Below are positions 34,971 to 43,979 of a stretch of DNA of 64,000 bases, in pieces. The stretch lies in NCBI RefSeq assembly GCF_004365705.1, contig NZ_SOBN01000001.1, forward strand, positions 4,822,001 through 4,886,000. The letters are read 5' to 3'. The first letter of the stretch is position 1; each line of letters starts with the position of its first letter. The notes beneath the pieces are model-generated. The model did not search any database. It saw nothing but the letters and a program-made list of their open reading frames with translations, and was not told where the DNA came from. Both the position numbers and the translations under genes were made by a program. The DNA comes from Streptomyces sp. 846.5 (GTDB lineage Bacteria; Actinomycetota; Actinomycetes; Streptomycetales; Streptomycetaceae).

Positions 34971-35846
34971 TCAGGACACGATGTCTTTGGCGCGGAGATG
35001 GCGGAATGCCAGCGCGCCGAAGACCAGGGCCAGTGCGACGGCCAGGGACAGGCCCTTGGCCATGCCGGTCCAGTTCGGGGTGGGCTGGAGAACGTCCACC
35101 CAGGCGTACATCCCGTGCGTGGGCATGAAGTCGCGCAGTGAGCCGAGCGCGGTGATGTTGTCGAGGATGCTGGACAGGATCGCCAGCCCCACCGCGCCGC
35201 CGACGGCGCCCAGCGGGGCGTCGGTCAGCGTGGACATCCACAGGGCGAGGCCCGCGATGGAGAGCTGGCAGAAGAACAGGTAGACGGCGATCAGCGCCAG
35301 CCGTTCTGCCACTGTCCCGGCCGGGAGGGAGCCGGCGAGCGGCAGGTGCAGATCGCCCCAGCCGTACGCGGCGGTGCCCACGCCGAGGGCGACCAGCGGG
35401 AGGGCGAGCACTGCGACGGCGCTGAAACCGAGCGCGACGATCAGCTTGCTGGTCAGCAGCCGCGCCCTGGGCACGGGTGCCGCGAGGAGGTAGCGCAGTG
35501 AGGCCCAGCCGGCCTCGGAGGCGATGGTGTCGCCGAAGAAGAGCGCTACCGGCAGGCTGAGCAGGAAGCCGCTGGCCATGAAGAGGACAGCGCAGGTGAA
35601 GTTGGCGCCGGAGGCGGTGGCCGCCTGGATCAGCGATGTGCTGTCGGCCGGCCCGGAGGGCGTGCCGCCGACGGCCAGGGCGGCCCAGATGATGACCGGC
35701 AGCGTGAGCATCACGCCGAAGACGATGAAGGTGCGGCGGCGCAGCAGTTGGCGGCGCGCCTCGACGCGCAGGGGCAGCGTGCGGGACGGGCGGTAGTGGG
35801 ACGCGGCGCCGGAGGCGTTGGTGAGTGCGGTCGTGTCGGTGTTCAT
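34971..35846 (-). CDS. ABC-2 type transporter permease
   Basis: A 291-residue membrane protein with six hydrophobic stretches: FIVFGVMLTLPVIIWAALAV, FTCAVLFMASGFLLSLPVAL, LIVALGFSAVAVLALPLVAL and others. It matches the ABC-2 exporter permease layout, with the loop FFGDTIASEAGWASLRYLLA typical of the group. Its ATG overlaps the stop of the preceding hydrolase-ATPase gene by four bases (ATGA), so the two are translationally coupled and form one exporter. The substrate is unknown. Confidence 0.82.
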   Translation of the reverse strand: MNTDTTALTNASGAASHYRPSRTLPLRVEARRQLLRRRTFIVFGVMLTLPVIIWAALAVGGTPSGPADSTSLIQAATASGANFTCAVLFMASGFLLSLPVALFFGDTIASEAGWASLRYLLAAPVPRARLLTSKLIVALGFSAVAVLALPLVALGVGTAAYGWGDLHLPLAGSLPAGTVAERLALIAVYLFFCQLSIAGLALWMSTLTDAPLGAVGGAVGLAILSSILDNITALGSLRDFMPTHGMYAWVDVLQPTPNWTGMAKGLSLAVALALVFGALAFRHLRAKDIVS

Positions 35847-38509
35847 GCGCGGTCTCCGGTGAGGGTGAGGAATACGTCCTCCAGGCGGTGGTGCGGCCCG
35901 ACCCGCACCACGGGGACGTCCAGGGCCAGCAGCTCGCTGAGGAGTTCGGCGACGGTGAGGCCGTCGAGGCGGACCAGCAGGCCGGGTTCCTCGGTGGCGG
36001 GCGTGACGGAGGCGACGCCGTCGGCGGTTTCGAGCTCGGCGATCACTGCGTCGAGTGTCTTGCTGGTCATCTCGCCTGTGCTGACCAGAAGTTCGTTGTC
36101 GTTGCCGGTGATCTCCGCGACCGGTCCGGCGGCGAGCAGGCGTCCTTGGGTCATCACGACGAGGTGGGTGCAGGTCTGTTCGACCTCGGCCAGGAGGTGG
36201 CTGGAGACGATGACCGTGCGGCCGCCTGCTGCGTAGCGGGTGATGACGGCGCGCATCTCACGGATCTGCTGCGGGTCCAGGCCGTTGGTGGGCTCGTCCA
36301 GGATCAGCAGTTCCGGCAGGCCGAGCATGGCTTGGGCGATGGCCAGGCGCTGCCGCATGCCCTGCGAGTAGGTGCGTACCGGTCGGTTCAGCGCTTCGCC
36401 GAGGTCGGCGATCTCCAGCGCTTCGTCGAGGTGGGCGTCGGCGGCGGGGCGGCCGGTGGCGCGCCAGTACAGGTCCAGGTTGGCGCGGCCGCTGAGGTGC
36501 GGCAGGAAGCCGGCGCCCTCCACGAACGAGCCGACGCGCGACAGGACCGGGGCGCCGGCGGTGACCGGGTGGCCGAAGACGTGGACGGTGCCGGCGTCGG
36601 GCCGGATCAGGCCCATCAGCATGCGCATCGTCGTGGTCTTGCCGGCGCCGTTGGGCCCGAGCAGCCCGAGGACTTGCCCGCGTTCGACTCGGAAGGAGAG
36701 GTCGTTGACCGCGTAGCGGTCGGTCGAGCCGCGGTAGCGCTTGGACAGGCCGTGCACGACCAGCGGCAGCTCGGCGAGCCCGAGATCCTGGCTGCGCGAG
36801 TCACGCCTGCGGCGGGCGCCGGTGAGGGTCAGTGCGGCCGCGACGGCCGCCGCGGCGAGCGGCAGCAGCCAGACCCAGAGGGGCAGCGGCGTGGTCTCGT
36901 TGCGCAGTGCGGTGTCCGTCGGGAGCGTGAGGGTGTCCCCGGCGGGCAGCGAGACCTGGTAGGTCGCCGGGGTGGCGGGGGTGGAGTAGCCGAGGTCGGT
37001 GGCCGCGAGCACCAGGCGGAGCCGGTGGCCAGCGGCGAAGTCATGGTCGACGGTGGGCAGTTGTACGTCCACGGTGCGGGAGGAGGTGACCCGCACCGGG
37101 GTGACCAGTTGGTGGGGCAGGATGCTGCTGCCGTCCGGGGCGACGTCGTAGAGCTTGGCGAAGAGCACAGCCGGTTCGCGGCTGCTCGTCGCAATGGTGA
37201 CCCTGGTGCTGGGTGCGCCTGTCAGTTGCAGGGCGCTGTCCAGGGGCGCCGACTGGAACGCCGCGTACTGGCCGGGCAGGTCCTGGCTGATCGGCAGGCT
37301 TCCGCCGGCCAGGCTGCTGAGCTGGGACAGGGCGCCGCCCAGTCCGGGCACGGAGGATAGGGCGGGCGGCATCCCACCGGCTGGGTTGGCGACGCTCTGC
37401 GGGTGGCCGTCCAGGGTCACGTTGCGGTGCGAGGTGCGGATGTCGGTCGGGTAACTGCTCGCGCTGGCGCCGAACTGGGCCGTTTGACCGGCTTCGATGG
37501 AGACGCCGCCGGTCCGGGTGACCCGGAACGCCGGGCCGGTGCCGACGCTGCTGTCGTGCTTGAGGTAGCGGTCGAACCAGGCCAGCGTGCGGGCGCGGGT
37601 GCGGTCGGACTCCTGGTCCCCGCCGTCGTGCCCGCCGGAGAACCAGTCCACGGCCACCGGCGCGCCGTTGCCGGCGATGGCGCGAGCCATCTGGTCGGCC
37701 TGGGCGAGCGGGAACAAGGAGTCGTTCTGGCCCTGGGTGATCAGGGTCGGGACGTTGATCCGGCCGGCGACGGAGGCGGGGCTGGACTTCTCCAGCAGTG
37801 CCGTCGAGGCGGTGTCGGTGGTGCCGGTCAGCGCGGCGTGCTGGTAGACCTGGCACAGCTCTGCGGTGAACCGGCAGCCATGCCCGTCGCCGGTGAAGAA
37901 CACCGCGGTCCACAGCTTCTTGAACACCCCGTCGGGGAAGAGCGCCTGGTTCAGGTCCCACCAGGTCATCTGCGGCGCGATGGCGTCGACGCGCTTGTCG
38001 TAGCCGGCCGTGAGCAGTGCGATCGCCCCGCCGTAGGAGCCTCCGGCCATCCCGACGCGTGGGTCGTCCGGTCCGTCCTGCAGCACGTCCGGCCGGTGGC
38101 CGAGCCAGTCGATCAGCTGCTGTACGTCCGTGACCTCCCGGTCCGGCGCGTCCAGCCCGATCGCCCCGGTCGACCGCCCGAAGCCGCGCGCGGACCAGGT
38201 CAGCACCCGGTAGCCGTGCCGCGCGAGGAACCGGGCCTGGTCGGCCATGTCGTCCTTGCGGCCGCCGAATCCGTGCGCGAGCAGGACGGCGGGGCGCGGG
38301 GTGCTGTCCCCGCCGGTGAAGTAGGTGGTGTCGATGCTGACCGTCTTGGTGCTACCGGGGGTGTCGGGCATCGTGAACGTGCGGTCCTCCTCATGCACCG
38401 GGGCCGACCCGCCGCCTCCGGCGGCGACGGCTGTCCCACCGCCCACGAGGAGCAGAGCGGTTACGGCTGCGGTGGTCCATCGCCGCAGTGGACGGGGTAT
38501 CAACGGCAC
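35843..38509 (-). CDS. Fusion: secreted CocE/S15-type hydrolase + membrane helix + ABC ATPase
   Basis: 888 residues from GTG 38509 (AAGGGA ahead). A signal-like N-terminus (residues 1-30) is followed by an alpha/beta hydrolase of the X-Pro dipeptidyl peptidase/CocE kind, with nucleophile Ser158 in AGGSYGGAIALL and HDGGD near residue 295. A jelly-roll-like domain ends near residue 525. A helix (WVWLLPLAAAAVAAALTL) lies near 550. An ABC ATPase fills 585-888: Walker A GPNGAGKTTT near 618, signature SQGMRQRLA near 718, Walker B LLILDEPTNGLD near 738. The hydrolase would thus sit outside and the ATPase inside, pairing with the coupled permease. Confidence 0.83.
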   Translation of the reverse strand: MPLIPRPLRRWTTAAVTALLLVGGGTAVAAGGGGSAPVHEEDRTFTMPDTPGSTKTVSIDTTYFTGGDSTPRPAVLLAHGFGGRKDDMADQARFLARHGYRVLTWSARGFGRSTGAIGLDAPDREVTDVQQLIDWLGHRPDVLQDGPDDPRVGMAGGSYGGAIALLTAGYDKRVDAIAPQMTWWDLNQALFPDGVFKKLWTAVFFTGDGHGCRFTAELCQVYQHAALTGTTDTASTALLEKSSPASVAGRINVPTLITQGQNDSLFPLAQADQMARAIAGNGAPVAVDWFSGGHDGGDQESDRTRARTLAWFDRYLKHDSSVGTGPAFRVTRTGGVSIEAGQTAQFGASASSYPTDIRTSHRNVTLDGHPQSVANPAGGMPPALSSVPGLGGALSQLSSLAGGSLPISQDLPGQYAAFQSAPLDSALQLTGAPSTRVTIATSSREPAVLFAKLYDVAPDGSSILPHQLVTPVRVTSSRTVDVQLPTVDHDFAAGHRLRLVLAATDLGYSTPATPATYQVSLPAGDTLTLPTDTALRNETTPLPLWVWLLPLAAAAVAAALTLTGARRRRDSRSQDLGLAELPLVVHGLSKRYRGSTDRYAVNDLSFRVERGQVLGLLGPNGAGKTTTMRMLMGLIRPDAGTVHVFGHPVTAGAPVLSRVGSFVEGAGFLPHLSGRANLDLYWRATGRPAADAHLDEALEIADLGEALNRPVRTYSQGMRQRLAIAQAMLGLPELLILDEPTNGLDPQQIREMRAVITRYAAGGRTVIVSSHLLAEVEQTCTHLVVMTQGRLLAAGPVAEITGNDNELLVSTGEMTSKTLDAVIAELETADGVASVTPATEEPGLLVRLDGLTVAELLSELLALDVPVVRVGPHHRLEDVFLTLTGDRA

Positions 38510-38659
38510 GGGCTGGTCCCTTCGGGGTGCGGGGATGGCAGGCGGCGGTCAGCACTCCAAGACGTTCCTGACCTGCGCGGGCGCCATGACGGACGAGCCA
38601 GGATTCGGCCTGCGGAGCATGGCCTGAGCGACGGCAAGCGTTGTACGACTCGATGTGAT

Positions 38660-38764
38660 TCACCCTCGTACGACACCTGCTCGGGGCGGGTGCCGCGCGG
38701 TCGGCCTCACAGCCGACGTCGGTGCGAACGCTGGAGGCCACAGGAAGTCGGCTCGAACCTCCAT
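38660..38764 (-). pseudogene. 5' stump of a second alpha/beta hydrolase gene
   Basis: An ATG at 38764 stands in the same position relative to the duplicated promoter as the start of the hydrolase at 34341. The first residues MEVRADF resemble MKIRVNF. Then similarity ends and the frame stops at 38660. The gene body has been lost while its control region is kept. Confidence 0.5.
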
Positions 38765-38975
38765 GCGAACACACTCCGTTTCGACGCTCTGACAGGAGCG
38801 CACGCCATGCGGAACGCATCGGCGAAACGCGGTCGGGAACCGCAGGGACGGCCCGAGTCCGGGTCGGAATGGCTACAACCCCTGCGACTTCGCGCACGAC
38901 CCCAAGGGAGACTGTCCTGCCAGGAGAGCGGACAGCCAGGGACGGAGTTCTCCCCTCCCAGCCTCGGTTGCTCCA
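38765..38975 (-). promoter_or_regulatory. Hydrolase promoter region, copy B, with two candidate operators
   Basis: It is the counterpart of 34342-34560 in the same orientation. GGGAGACTGTCCTGCC (38906-38921) and GGGACGGAGTTCTCCCC (38939-38955) take the place of the two boxes in copy A, with similar spacing. Most of 38975-39277 holds nothing I can name. Confidence 0.55.
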
Positions 38976-39277
38976 GGTAGGTGTCGGGCACGGTCCCCAC
39001 TTTTCGAGCCATCAGGGTGGTGCGTCAGCGGCATGCAGTCTGACTGCCCGTCGGAGCGGCACAGGTGCACGGGCTCGGTCGGCTCCGCCGGACTCACCCG
39101 TCGCTACACAGGTCCGAGCGGGTGTGTCTAGCCGGGCGGTCGGGCAGATCGCCTGGCACCCAGGTCGCGGCCGAGGTCCGCCCCGCTCCGGGGCCCATCC
39201 TGCACACCCCTGTCACCGCGGGAGATCCAGTCGTCGGCGCCCGGTATGAGTCGCCGTCACGTCCCTGTAAGCATGGC

Positions 39278-40093
39278 CTATCCGTGGCGCGGTCCGTGCG
39301 GGTGCGCGGCCGTCTCACGGTACCGGGTAGCGGGGGCTGGGCGGCTGCCCCCGTCCAGCAGGGCGGACTCGGCCGCGTGGAAGGCGTCGAGCGCGGCGGC
39401 CGCGTCCTCGAGGCCCGGGATGCAGATGCTCTCGCCCAGCCGCAAGCCCGACAGGCTGGCTGCGGCGACGTCCTCGGGGGACATTGCCCAGGGGATGCTC
39501 TGGCCTGCCCCGCTGTTCCACTCGGTGGCGACGACACCGGGGCACACCACCTGCGTGCGGATCGGGGTGTCGGCGAGTTCGCCCGCAAGTGTGCGGGTGA
39601 AGGCCAGGACGGCGGCCTTCGATGCGGCGTACAGGGTGCGCCGGGGCGCCCTGCGGTCAGTGCTGCCAGCGCTGAAGGCCAGCAGGGAGGCGACGGTGAC
39701 GATGCTGCCCTCCTGGGCAGCGAGCATGCCGGGTAGCGCAGCGCGTACCAGCTGGACCGGCGCGACGGCGTTGAGTGTGAGCAGCCCGTCGATGTCCGCA
39801 GGGTCGACGTCGGTGAGCGGCGCATAGCCACCGGCTCCGGCATTGCTGATCAGCATGCGGACGTCACCGGCAGCCAGGCGGTCGGTGACGGCGGCGATGC
39901 CGCCGCTGGTGCCGAGGTCGGCGGGCAGCACCTCGACGGCCGCGCCGCCGGCGCGCAGCTCCTGCGCCAGGCTGTCGAGTCGATCGGCGCGCCGGGCTAC
40001 GAGGACAAGGTCGTAGCCGCCCGCCAGGAGATGTGCGTAGGCGGCACCGATGCCGGAGGAAGCGCCGGTGATGAGGGCGAGGTTCCGAGTCAT
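39278..40093 (-). CDS. SDR-family oxidoreductase
   Basis: A 271-residue short-chain dehydrogenase: the NADP loop is LALITGASSGIGAAYAHLLA, then VLVARRADRLDSLAQELRA, NAGAGG near residue 88, the Ser region IVTVASLLAFSAGS and the intact catalytic YAASK in RRTLYAASKAAVLAF. It resembles the DltE/YqjQ-type SDRs that reduce diverse carbonyls. Start 40093 (MTRN) is preferred to ATG 40102. It is divergent from a MarR regulator, with a 75-bp spacer holding an operator-like box, and is probably its target. Confidence 0.85.
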   Translation of the reverse strand: MTRNLALITGASSGIGAAYAHLLAGGYDLVLVARRADRLDSLAQELRAGGAAVEVLPADLGTSGGIAAVTDRLAAGDVRMLISNAGAGGYAPLTDVDPADIDGLLTLNAVAPVQLVRAALPGMLAAQEGSIVTVASLLAFSAGSTDRRAPRRTLYAASKAAVLAFTRTLAGELADTPIRTQVVCPGVVATEWNSGAGQSIPWAMSPEDVAAASLSGLRLGESICIPGLEDAAAALDAFHAAESALLDGGSRPAPATRYRETAAHPHGPRHG

Positions 40094-40125
40094 GCCATCC
40101 ACTTTGCATCAACTGCTTTGCTTGA

Positions 40126-40140
40126 GTCAAACATTTGATA
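40126..40140. promoter_or_regulatory. Candidate MarR operator in SDR/MarR spacer
   Basis: GTCAAACATTTGATA, preceded by TTGA so that TTGAGTCAA (40122-40130) forms a palindrome. The box matches 13 of 15 bases of the complement of 42043-42057, before the ALDH operon. Confidence 0.55.
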
Positions 40141-40168
40141 TGCTGCTGGTTGCCGATAGGGTGGAGCA

Positions 40169-40624
40169 GTGACACAGAACGAGGAGGAGCCCGTCGGGCC
40201 CGACGCGCTGAACCGGGTGACCTGGGCGCTCCGGCGCGCGGAACTCGCGGTGCAGGCACTGAAGGATCAGCGGTTGCGCTCCGTGGGCATGGCCGTATCG
40301 CACTACGCACTGCTGATAAGCGTCCACACCCAGCCCGGGCTGACCGGGGCGGAGTTGGCCCGCCGACTGAACGTTACCCCGCAGGCGGTCGCCTCGCTGG
40401 TGGCGCGCTTGGAGGGCCGCGGGCAATTGGAGCGCCACGAGCACCCCCGCCATCGGCACGTCCAGGAGTTGCACGTCACCGCGGCTGGGCGCGAAGCGCT
40501 GCGGGCAGCCGACGAGGTCATCGCGGCGGTCGAGCGGCAGATCACGGATCTGCTCGGTGCTGGTCCGGCGGAGCAGTTGCGGGCGCTGCTCAATGAGGTG
40601 TCCGAAGGGGCGCGCGAGGACTGA
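40169..40624 (+). CDS. MarR-family transcriptional regulator
   Basis: A 151-residue winged-helix protein: LTGAELARRLNVTPQAVASL is the recognition helix region, followed by VARLEGRGQLERHEHPRHRH, whose wing carries several His residues, and a dimerising C-terminal helix. The start is GTG 40169 with GGAG close upstream. It is divergent from the SDR gene and co-oriented with a deleted MDR gene and, further on, the ALDH operon. It probably represses SDR and itself and may also act on the operon at 42300. Confidence 0.85.
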   Translation: MTQNEEEPVGPDALNRVTWALRRAELAVQALKDQRLRSVGMAVSHYALLISVHTQPGLTGAELARRLNVTPQAVASLVARLEGRGQLERHEHPRHRHVQELHVTAAGREALRAADEVIAAVERQITDLLGAGPAEQLRALLNEVSEGARED

Positions 40625-40677
40625 GCCCGTCTCCTGCCTGGAGGAATGGCCGCCTCCGCCGCGCTGTTGGCGCTGGT

Positions 40678-41235
40678 ATGAGCGAAGCGGTAGTGGCGGG
40701 CGAGTATGGCGGTCCCGAGGTCCTGTCCGTGGTGGACGTCGTTGTCCCGGAGCCCGGGGCGGGGCAGGTGCGCATCGCAGTGCGCGCCGTCGGCGTCAAT
40801 CCGGTGGATTACAAGATGTACAGCGGTGCCTTCGGCACCGATCCGGCGAACCTGCCGATGCGGCTCGGTGCCGAGGCTGCGGGTGTGGTGACCGCGGTGG
40901 GTGCCGGCGCGAACGGCCCGGCAGGGGCCGATCTGGTGGGCACCGACGAGGCGGTCGACGTCTCCGTGGAACTCGTGGCGGATCGCTCCCGCATCGCCAC
41001 GATCGCGGCGTTCGAGCGCGGGGCCCGGTCCGGCGTCAGGCTCCTCGGCGGCGGGCCCGGCGCAGACCCCGGCGCGGAGATCCGCGCTGCCGCGCGTCTG
41101 CAACTGACCGAAGCGGTGGCAACCGGGGGACTGCGCGTCCTGGTGGCGGGCAGCTACCCGCTCCGCGAGGCCGCCGCCGCGCATCGCAAGATCATGGCCG
41201 GGCACACCACTGGAAAGATCGTTCTGGTCCCCTAG
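40678..41235 (+). pseudogene. Zinc-free MDR oxidoreductase with internal in-frame deletion
   Basis: 185 residues against about 305 in the family. The N-terminal part is normal (SEAVVAGEYGGPEVLSVVDV, GVNPVDYKMYSGAFG). It joins at about residue 83 (GANGPAG) directly to the late part of the cofactor domain (ADLVGTDEAVDVSVELVADR). The normal end HTTGKIVLVP follows. The glycine-rich NADP loop is lost, so no catalysis is expected. The frame is still open with a clean stop. Confidence 0.75.
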
Positions 41236-41405
41236 GCCGGCCGGGTGCAGACTTCCGGTCGGCGAGCTCTCTCGGCCGTCGAGGCCCGGGGGATTCCGCT
41301 GCGGCCCATGCGTCAGCTGCGGCCGAAACGGGCACAGCATCGGTGCTCTGTGCCCTCGCAGCCGGTCTGGAGCTGAAACAGGGTCGCAGGAGTCTGGTCG
41401 CCCCG

Positions 41406-41798
41406 TTACTTGTTGCAGGCCACGACGCAGCGCCTGCCCCAGGGCTGTGCGGCAAGTACCTCCGCCTCGATCGGCACCCTGACGGCTTCGCGCACCCAGG
41501 CGACAACGTCGCCGGGCTCGGGCTCTTCCTCCAGCTAGACCGAGAGCAGCCACTCGTTCACACCGTTGACCAGCGTGATACACGGTCTGCGTTCCGACGA
41601 GAGGGTGTGGATCTGCACCGCGGGGCCGCCCGGGCGCTCCCGGAGCAGATCCGGCACCCCTGCGGCGCGCGGCGTCCCGGTGGGCGCGCACGAGGGGTGG
41701 AGGCACCGGACATGCGGGCCATGTGGCTGGACGACGACCGGTACGGCCTGCGCGGCAACACCAACGCCCTGCCCATGCTGCTCGGCCGCGATCCGCAT
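41406..41798 (-). pseudogene. Unidentified gene with internal stop
   Basis: The minus-strand frame reads VQIHTLSSERRPCITLVNGV, NEWLLSV, a TAG at 41535-41537, then LEEEPEPGDVVAWVREAVRV and AAQPWGRRCVVACNK to TAA at 41406. The two halves are in the same frame and both look coding, so a nonsense change is likely. I do not recognise the family, and the start is uncertain. The rest of 41236-42000 shows no gene. Confidence 0.35.
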
Positions 41799-42020
41799 CC
41801 TTCGAGCAGGCAGTCGCTGCGTCCGCCGCGCGAGGCTGGCCCCGATCCCCTCGTCCGCACACGGTGACGGCCCGCCGGAACCGACGGGCCGTCACTCCGG
41901 CGGCAGACGGCGGCCTTGCCGCCCGGATTTGACGCGGTCGGCAGCGTCCTGGCCGCCTGGGCCTGGCCGAATGGGCCGGGAGCCGACCACCCCCGCTCAA
42001 GGGCGAAGGGCCCCTGCCTC

Positions 42021-42037
42021 AAGGGCTAAAGGCCCTT
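42021..42037 (+). terminator. Hairpin before the ALDH operon
   Basis: AAGGGC and GCCCTT pair around TAAAG, followed by a short T-rich run (TCTTGT). It sits just upstream of the operon's control box. Confidence 0.45.
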
Positions 42038-42042
42038 TCTTG

Positions 42043-42076
42043 TATCAAGCGTTTGACATCATCCAGGTACTTGATA
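42043..42076. promoter_or_regulatory. Control region of the ALDH operon with MarR-like box
   Basis: TATCAAGCGTTTGAC (42043-42057) is, on the other strand, a 13/15 match to the box in the MarR/SDR spacer. TATCAAG (42043-42049) and CTTGATA (42070-42076) also form a perfect inverted repeat. TTGACA (42053-42058) may be a -35 element. The gene starts 225 bp downstream. Confidence 0.5.
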
Positions 42077-42299
42077 ATGTGGTGTGCGTCGCGGTTCCCG
42101 AGTCGTCCCGGTTCGGGTCCGCCGCAAGAGGTCGAAGAAGCCGTGCCCAGGCACGGACGGCCTCGGGGAATTCATTCATACCGGCGTGGACCCGCTGTCG
42201 AGCAGCGGCGTCCACCGCGCCGAACGCGGCGCCCGCCGCCTGCCGTCACCTTTCGGTGCTGTGCCCGCGGGCGGTCGCAAGGAACTGGGAGAGAGACCC

Positions 42300-43838
42300 G
42301 TGACCAACAACAACACTCCGACCATCACGCGTGACGGAGTCATCGGACAGGACGGGAGCGCGGTCGTCACCGTCGACCAGGCCACCGGAGCCGAGTTCGC
42401 CCGGTACCCCGTGGCGGGCAAGACAGAAGCGGACGCGGCCGTAGCCGCCGCTCGCTCGGTCTCCGGGGCCTGGTGGGACCTCGGATTCGAGGGCCGCGCG
42501 CAGCGGCTGCGCGCCCTGCGGCGCGAGATCGCCCTCGGCGGTGAGGAGGGCGCCGAGCTCATCCACGCCGAGAACGGCAAGCCCCTCGACGAGGCCCGTG
42601 TCGAGGTGCTCGGGACTCTGGAGCACCTGAAGTACGTCATCGACAACGCCGAGCGCGTCCTGGGGCGCCGGGAGGTCCCGGACAGCCCCACTGTGCCCAA
42701 CCAGCGTGCCTGGGTCGAGTACCAGCCCTACGGTGTCGTCGGTGTCATCGGCCCCTGGAACTTCCCCTTGCTGACTCCGGTGGCCATCGTCGCCGACGCA
42801 CTCGCAGCCGGAAACGCGGTCGTCCTCAAGCCCAGCCAGATCACGCCCGGCGTGGCGCAGTGGCTCATCCGAAGCTGGCAGCGTGCCGTTCCGGACCTCC
42901 CGGACGTCCTGCAGAACCTGAACGGATTCGGGGCCACCGGTGGAGCGCTCATCGAAGCCGGCCTGGACAAGCTCGCCTTCACCGGCAGCGTCGCCACGGG
43001 CAAGACCGTGGCCGCGCAGTGCGCGCAGACCCTGACCCCCGTTCTGCTGGAACTCGGCGGCAAGGACGGCGTCATCGTCGCCGAGGACGCCGACCTGGAC
43101 GAAGCCGCCGCGCACATCGTCTGGGGCTCGATGGTGAACACCGGGCACGGCTGCATCAGCCTCGAAGTGGCCTACGTCGTCGAATCCGTCCACGACGAGC
43201 TCGTCGAGAAGATCAGCGACCTCGCCAGGAAGGTACGCGTCGGCAGCGACGAGGACTCCGAGATCGGGCCGGTTCCCCTGCCCACGCAGACCTCGATCAT
43301 CCGGGCGCACATCAAGGACGCCCTCGAGCGCGGAGCGAGGGCCACCGTGGGCGGCCTCGACGCGGTGGGCGACCACTACGTCGCCCCCACCATCCTTGTC
43401 GGTGTGAGCCCCGAGGCCCTCGCGGCGACGGAGGAGACCTTCGGGCCGACGCTGGCCATCATCAAGATCGCCGACACCGACGAGGCCATCGCGCACATCA
43501 ACGCCGGCCGGTACGGACTGGGCAGCGCCGTCTTCAGCCGCAACCGCGGGGAGGACATCGCCCGTCGCCTCCACACCGGCATGACCAGCATCAACGACGC
43601 GCTGGTGTTCTCCATGAACCCCGCCGTGCCCTTCGGCGGCCGCAGCGACAGCGGCTACGGACGCAAGCAGGGCGAGGAAGGACTCAGGGAGTTCGCCTAC
43701 CCGCACTCCTTCACCGTCAAGACCGGCCCCGCCCAGTTCTCGGCCTCGACGTTCGGCAGGCCGCCGGGCGCGCTGGCTGGAGCCCTCGCCGGGATTCGCA
43801 ACGCGATCCTCGCCGAGGAGAACAAGCAGACCGGCTGA
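42300..43838 (+). CDS. Aldehyde dehydrogenase (NAD(P)+)
   Basis: A 512-residue enzyme. It has GPWNFPLLTPVAIVADALAA near residue 155, the cofactor loop FTGSVATGKTVAAQ near residue 230, the general base Glu in LELGGKDG near residue 258, and the nucleophile Cys in NTGHGCISLE near residue 285. The C-terminal PFGGRSDSGYGRKQGEEGLR is typical. It resembles succinate-semialdehyde-type ALDHs. The GTG start at 42300 has GGGAGAGA ahead. It is the first gene of a four-gene run with an amidohydrolase, an MDR and a second ALDH, which suggests oxidation of an aromatic or ring-derived substrate. Confidence 0.88.
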   Translation: MTNNNTPTITRDGVIGQDGSAVVTVDQATGAEFARYPVAGKTEADAAVAAARSVSGAWWDLGFEGRAQRLRALRREIALGGEEGAELIHAENGKPLDEARVEVLGTLEHLKYVIDNAERVLGRREVPDSPTVPNQRAWVEYQPYGVVGVIGPWNFPLLTPVAIVADALAAGNAVVLKPSQITPGVAQWLIRSWQRAVPDLPDVLQNLNGFGATGGALIEAGLDKLAFTGSVATGKTVAAQCAQTLTPVLLELGGKDGVIVAEDADLDEAAAHIVWGSMVNTGHGCISLEVAYVVESVHDELVEKISDLARKVRVGSDEDSEIGPVPLPTQTSIIRAHIKDALERGARATVGGLDAVGDHYVAPTILVGVSPEALAATEETFGPTLAIIKIADTDEAIAHINAGRYGLGSAVFSRNRGEDIARRLHTGMTSINDALVFSMNPAVPFGGRSDSGYGRKQGEEGLREFAYPHSFTVKTGPAQFSASTFGRPPGALAGALAGIRNAILAEENKQTG

Positions 43839-43979
43839 TCCACATCGCGGCGCGCCAGGCCGCTCTGCAGCGGGCACCCGACGCGCCGGCCACCCGACTG
43901 CCGGGCCGACGCCCTCCCACCCCTTCGACGGGACGGTGGCGGCCCGGCCGAGCCGCAAGGACACAACATGGAGGAAGAC

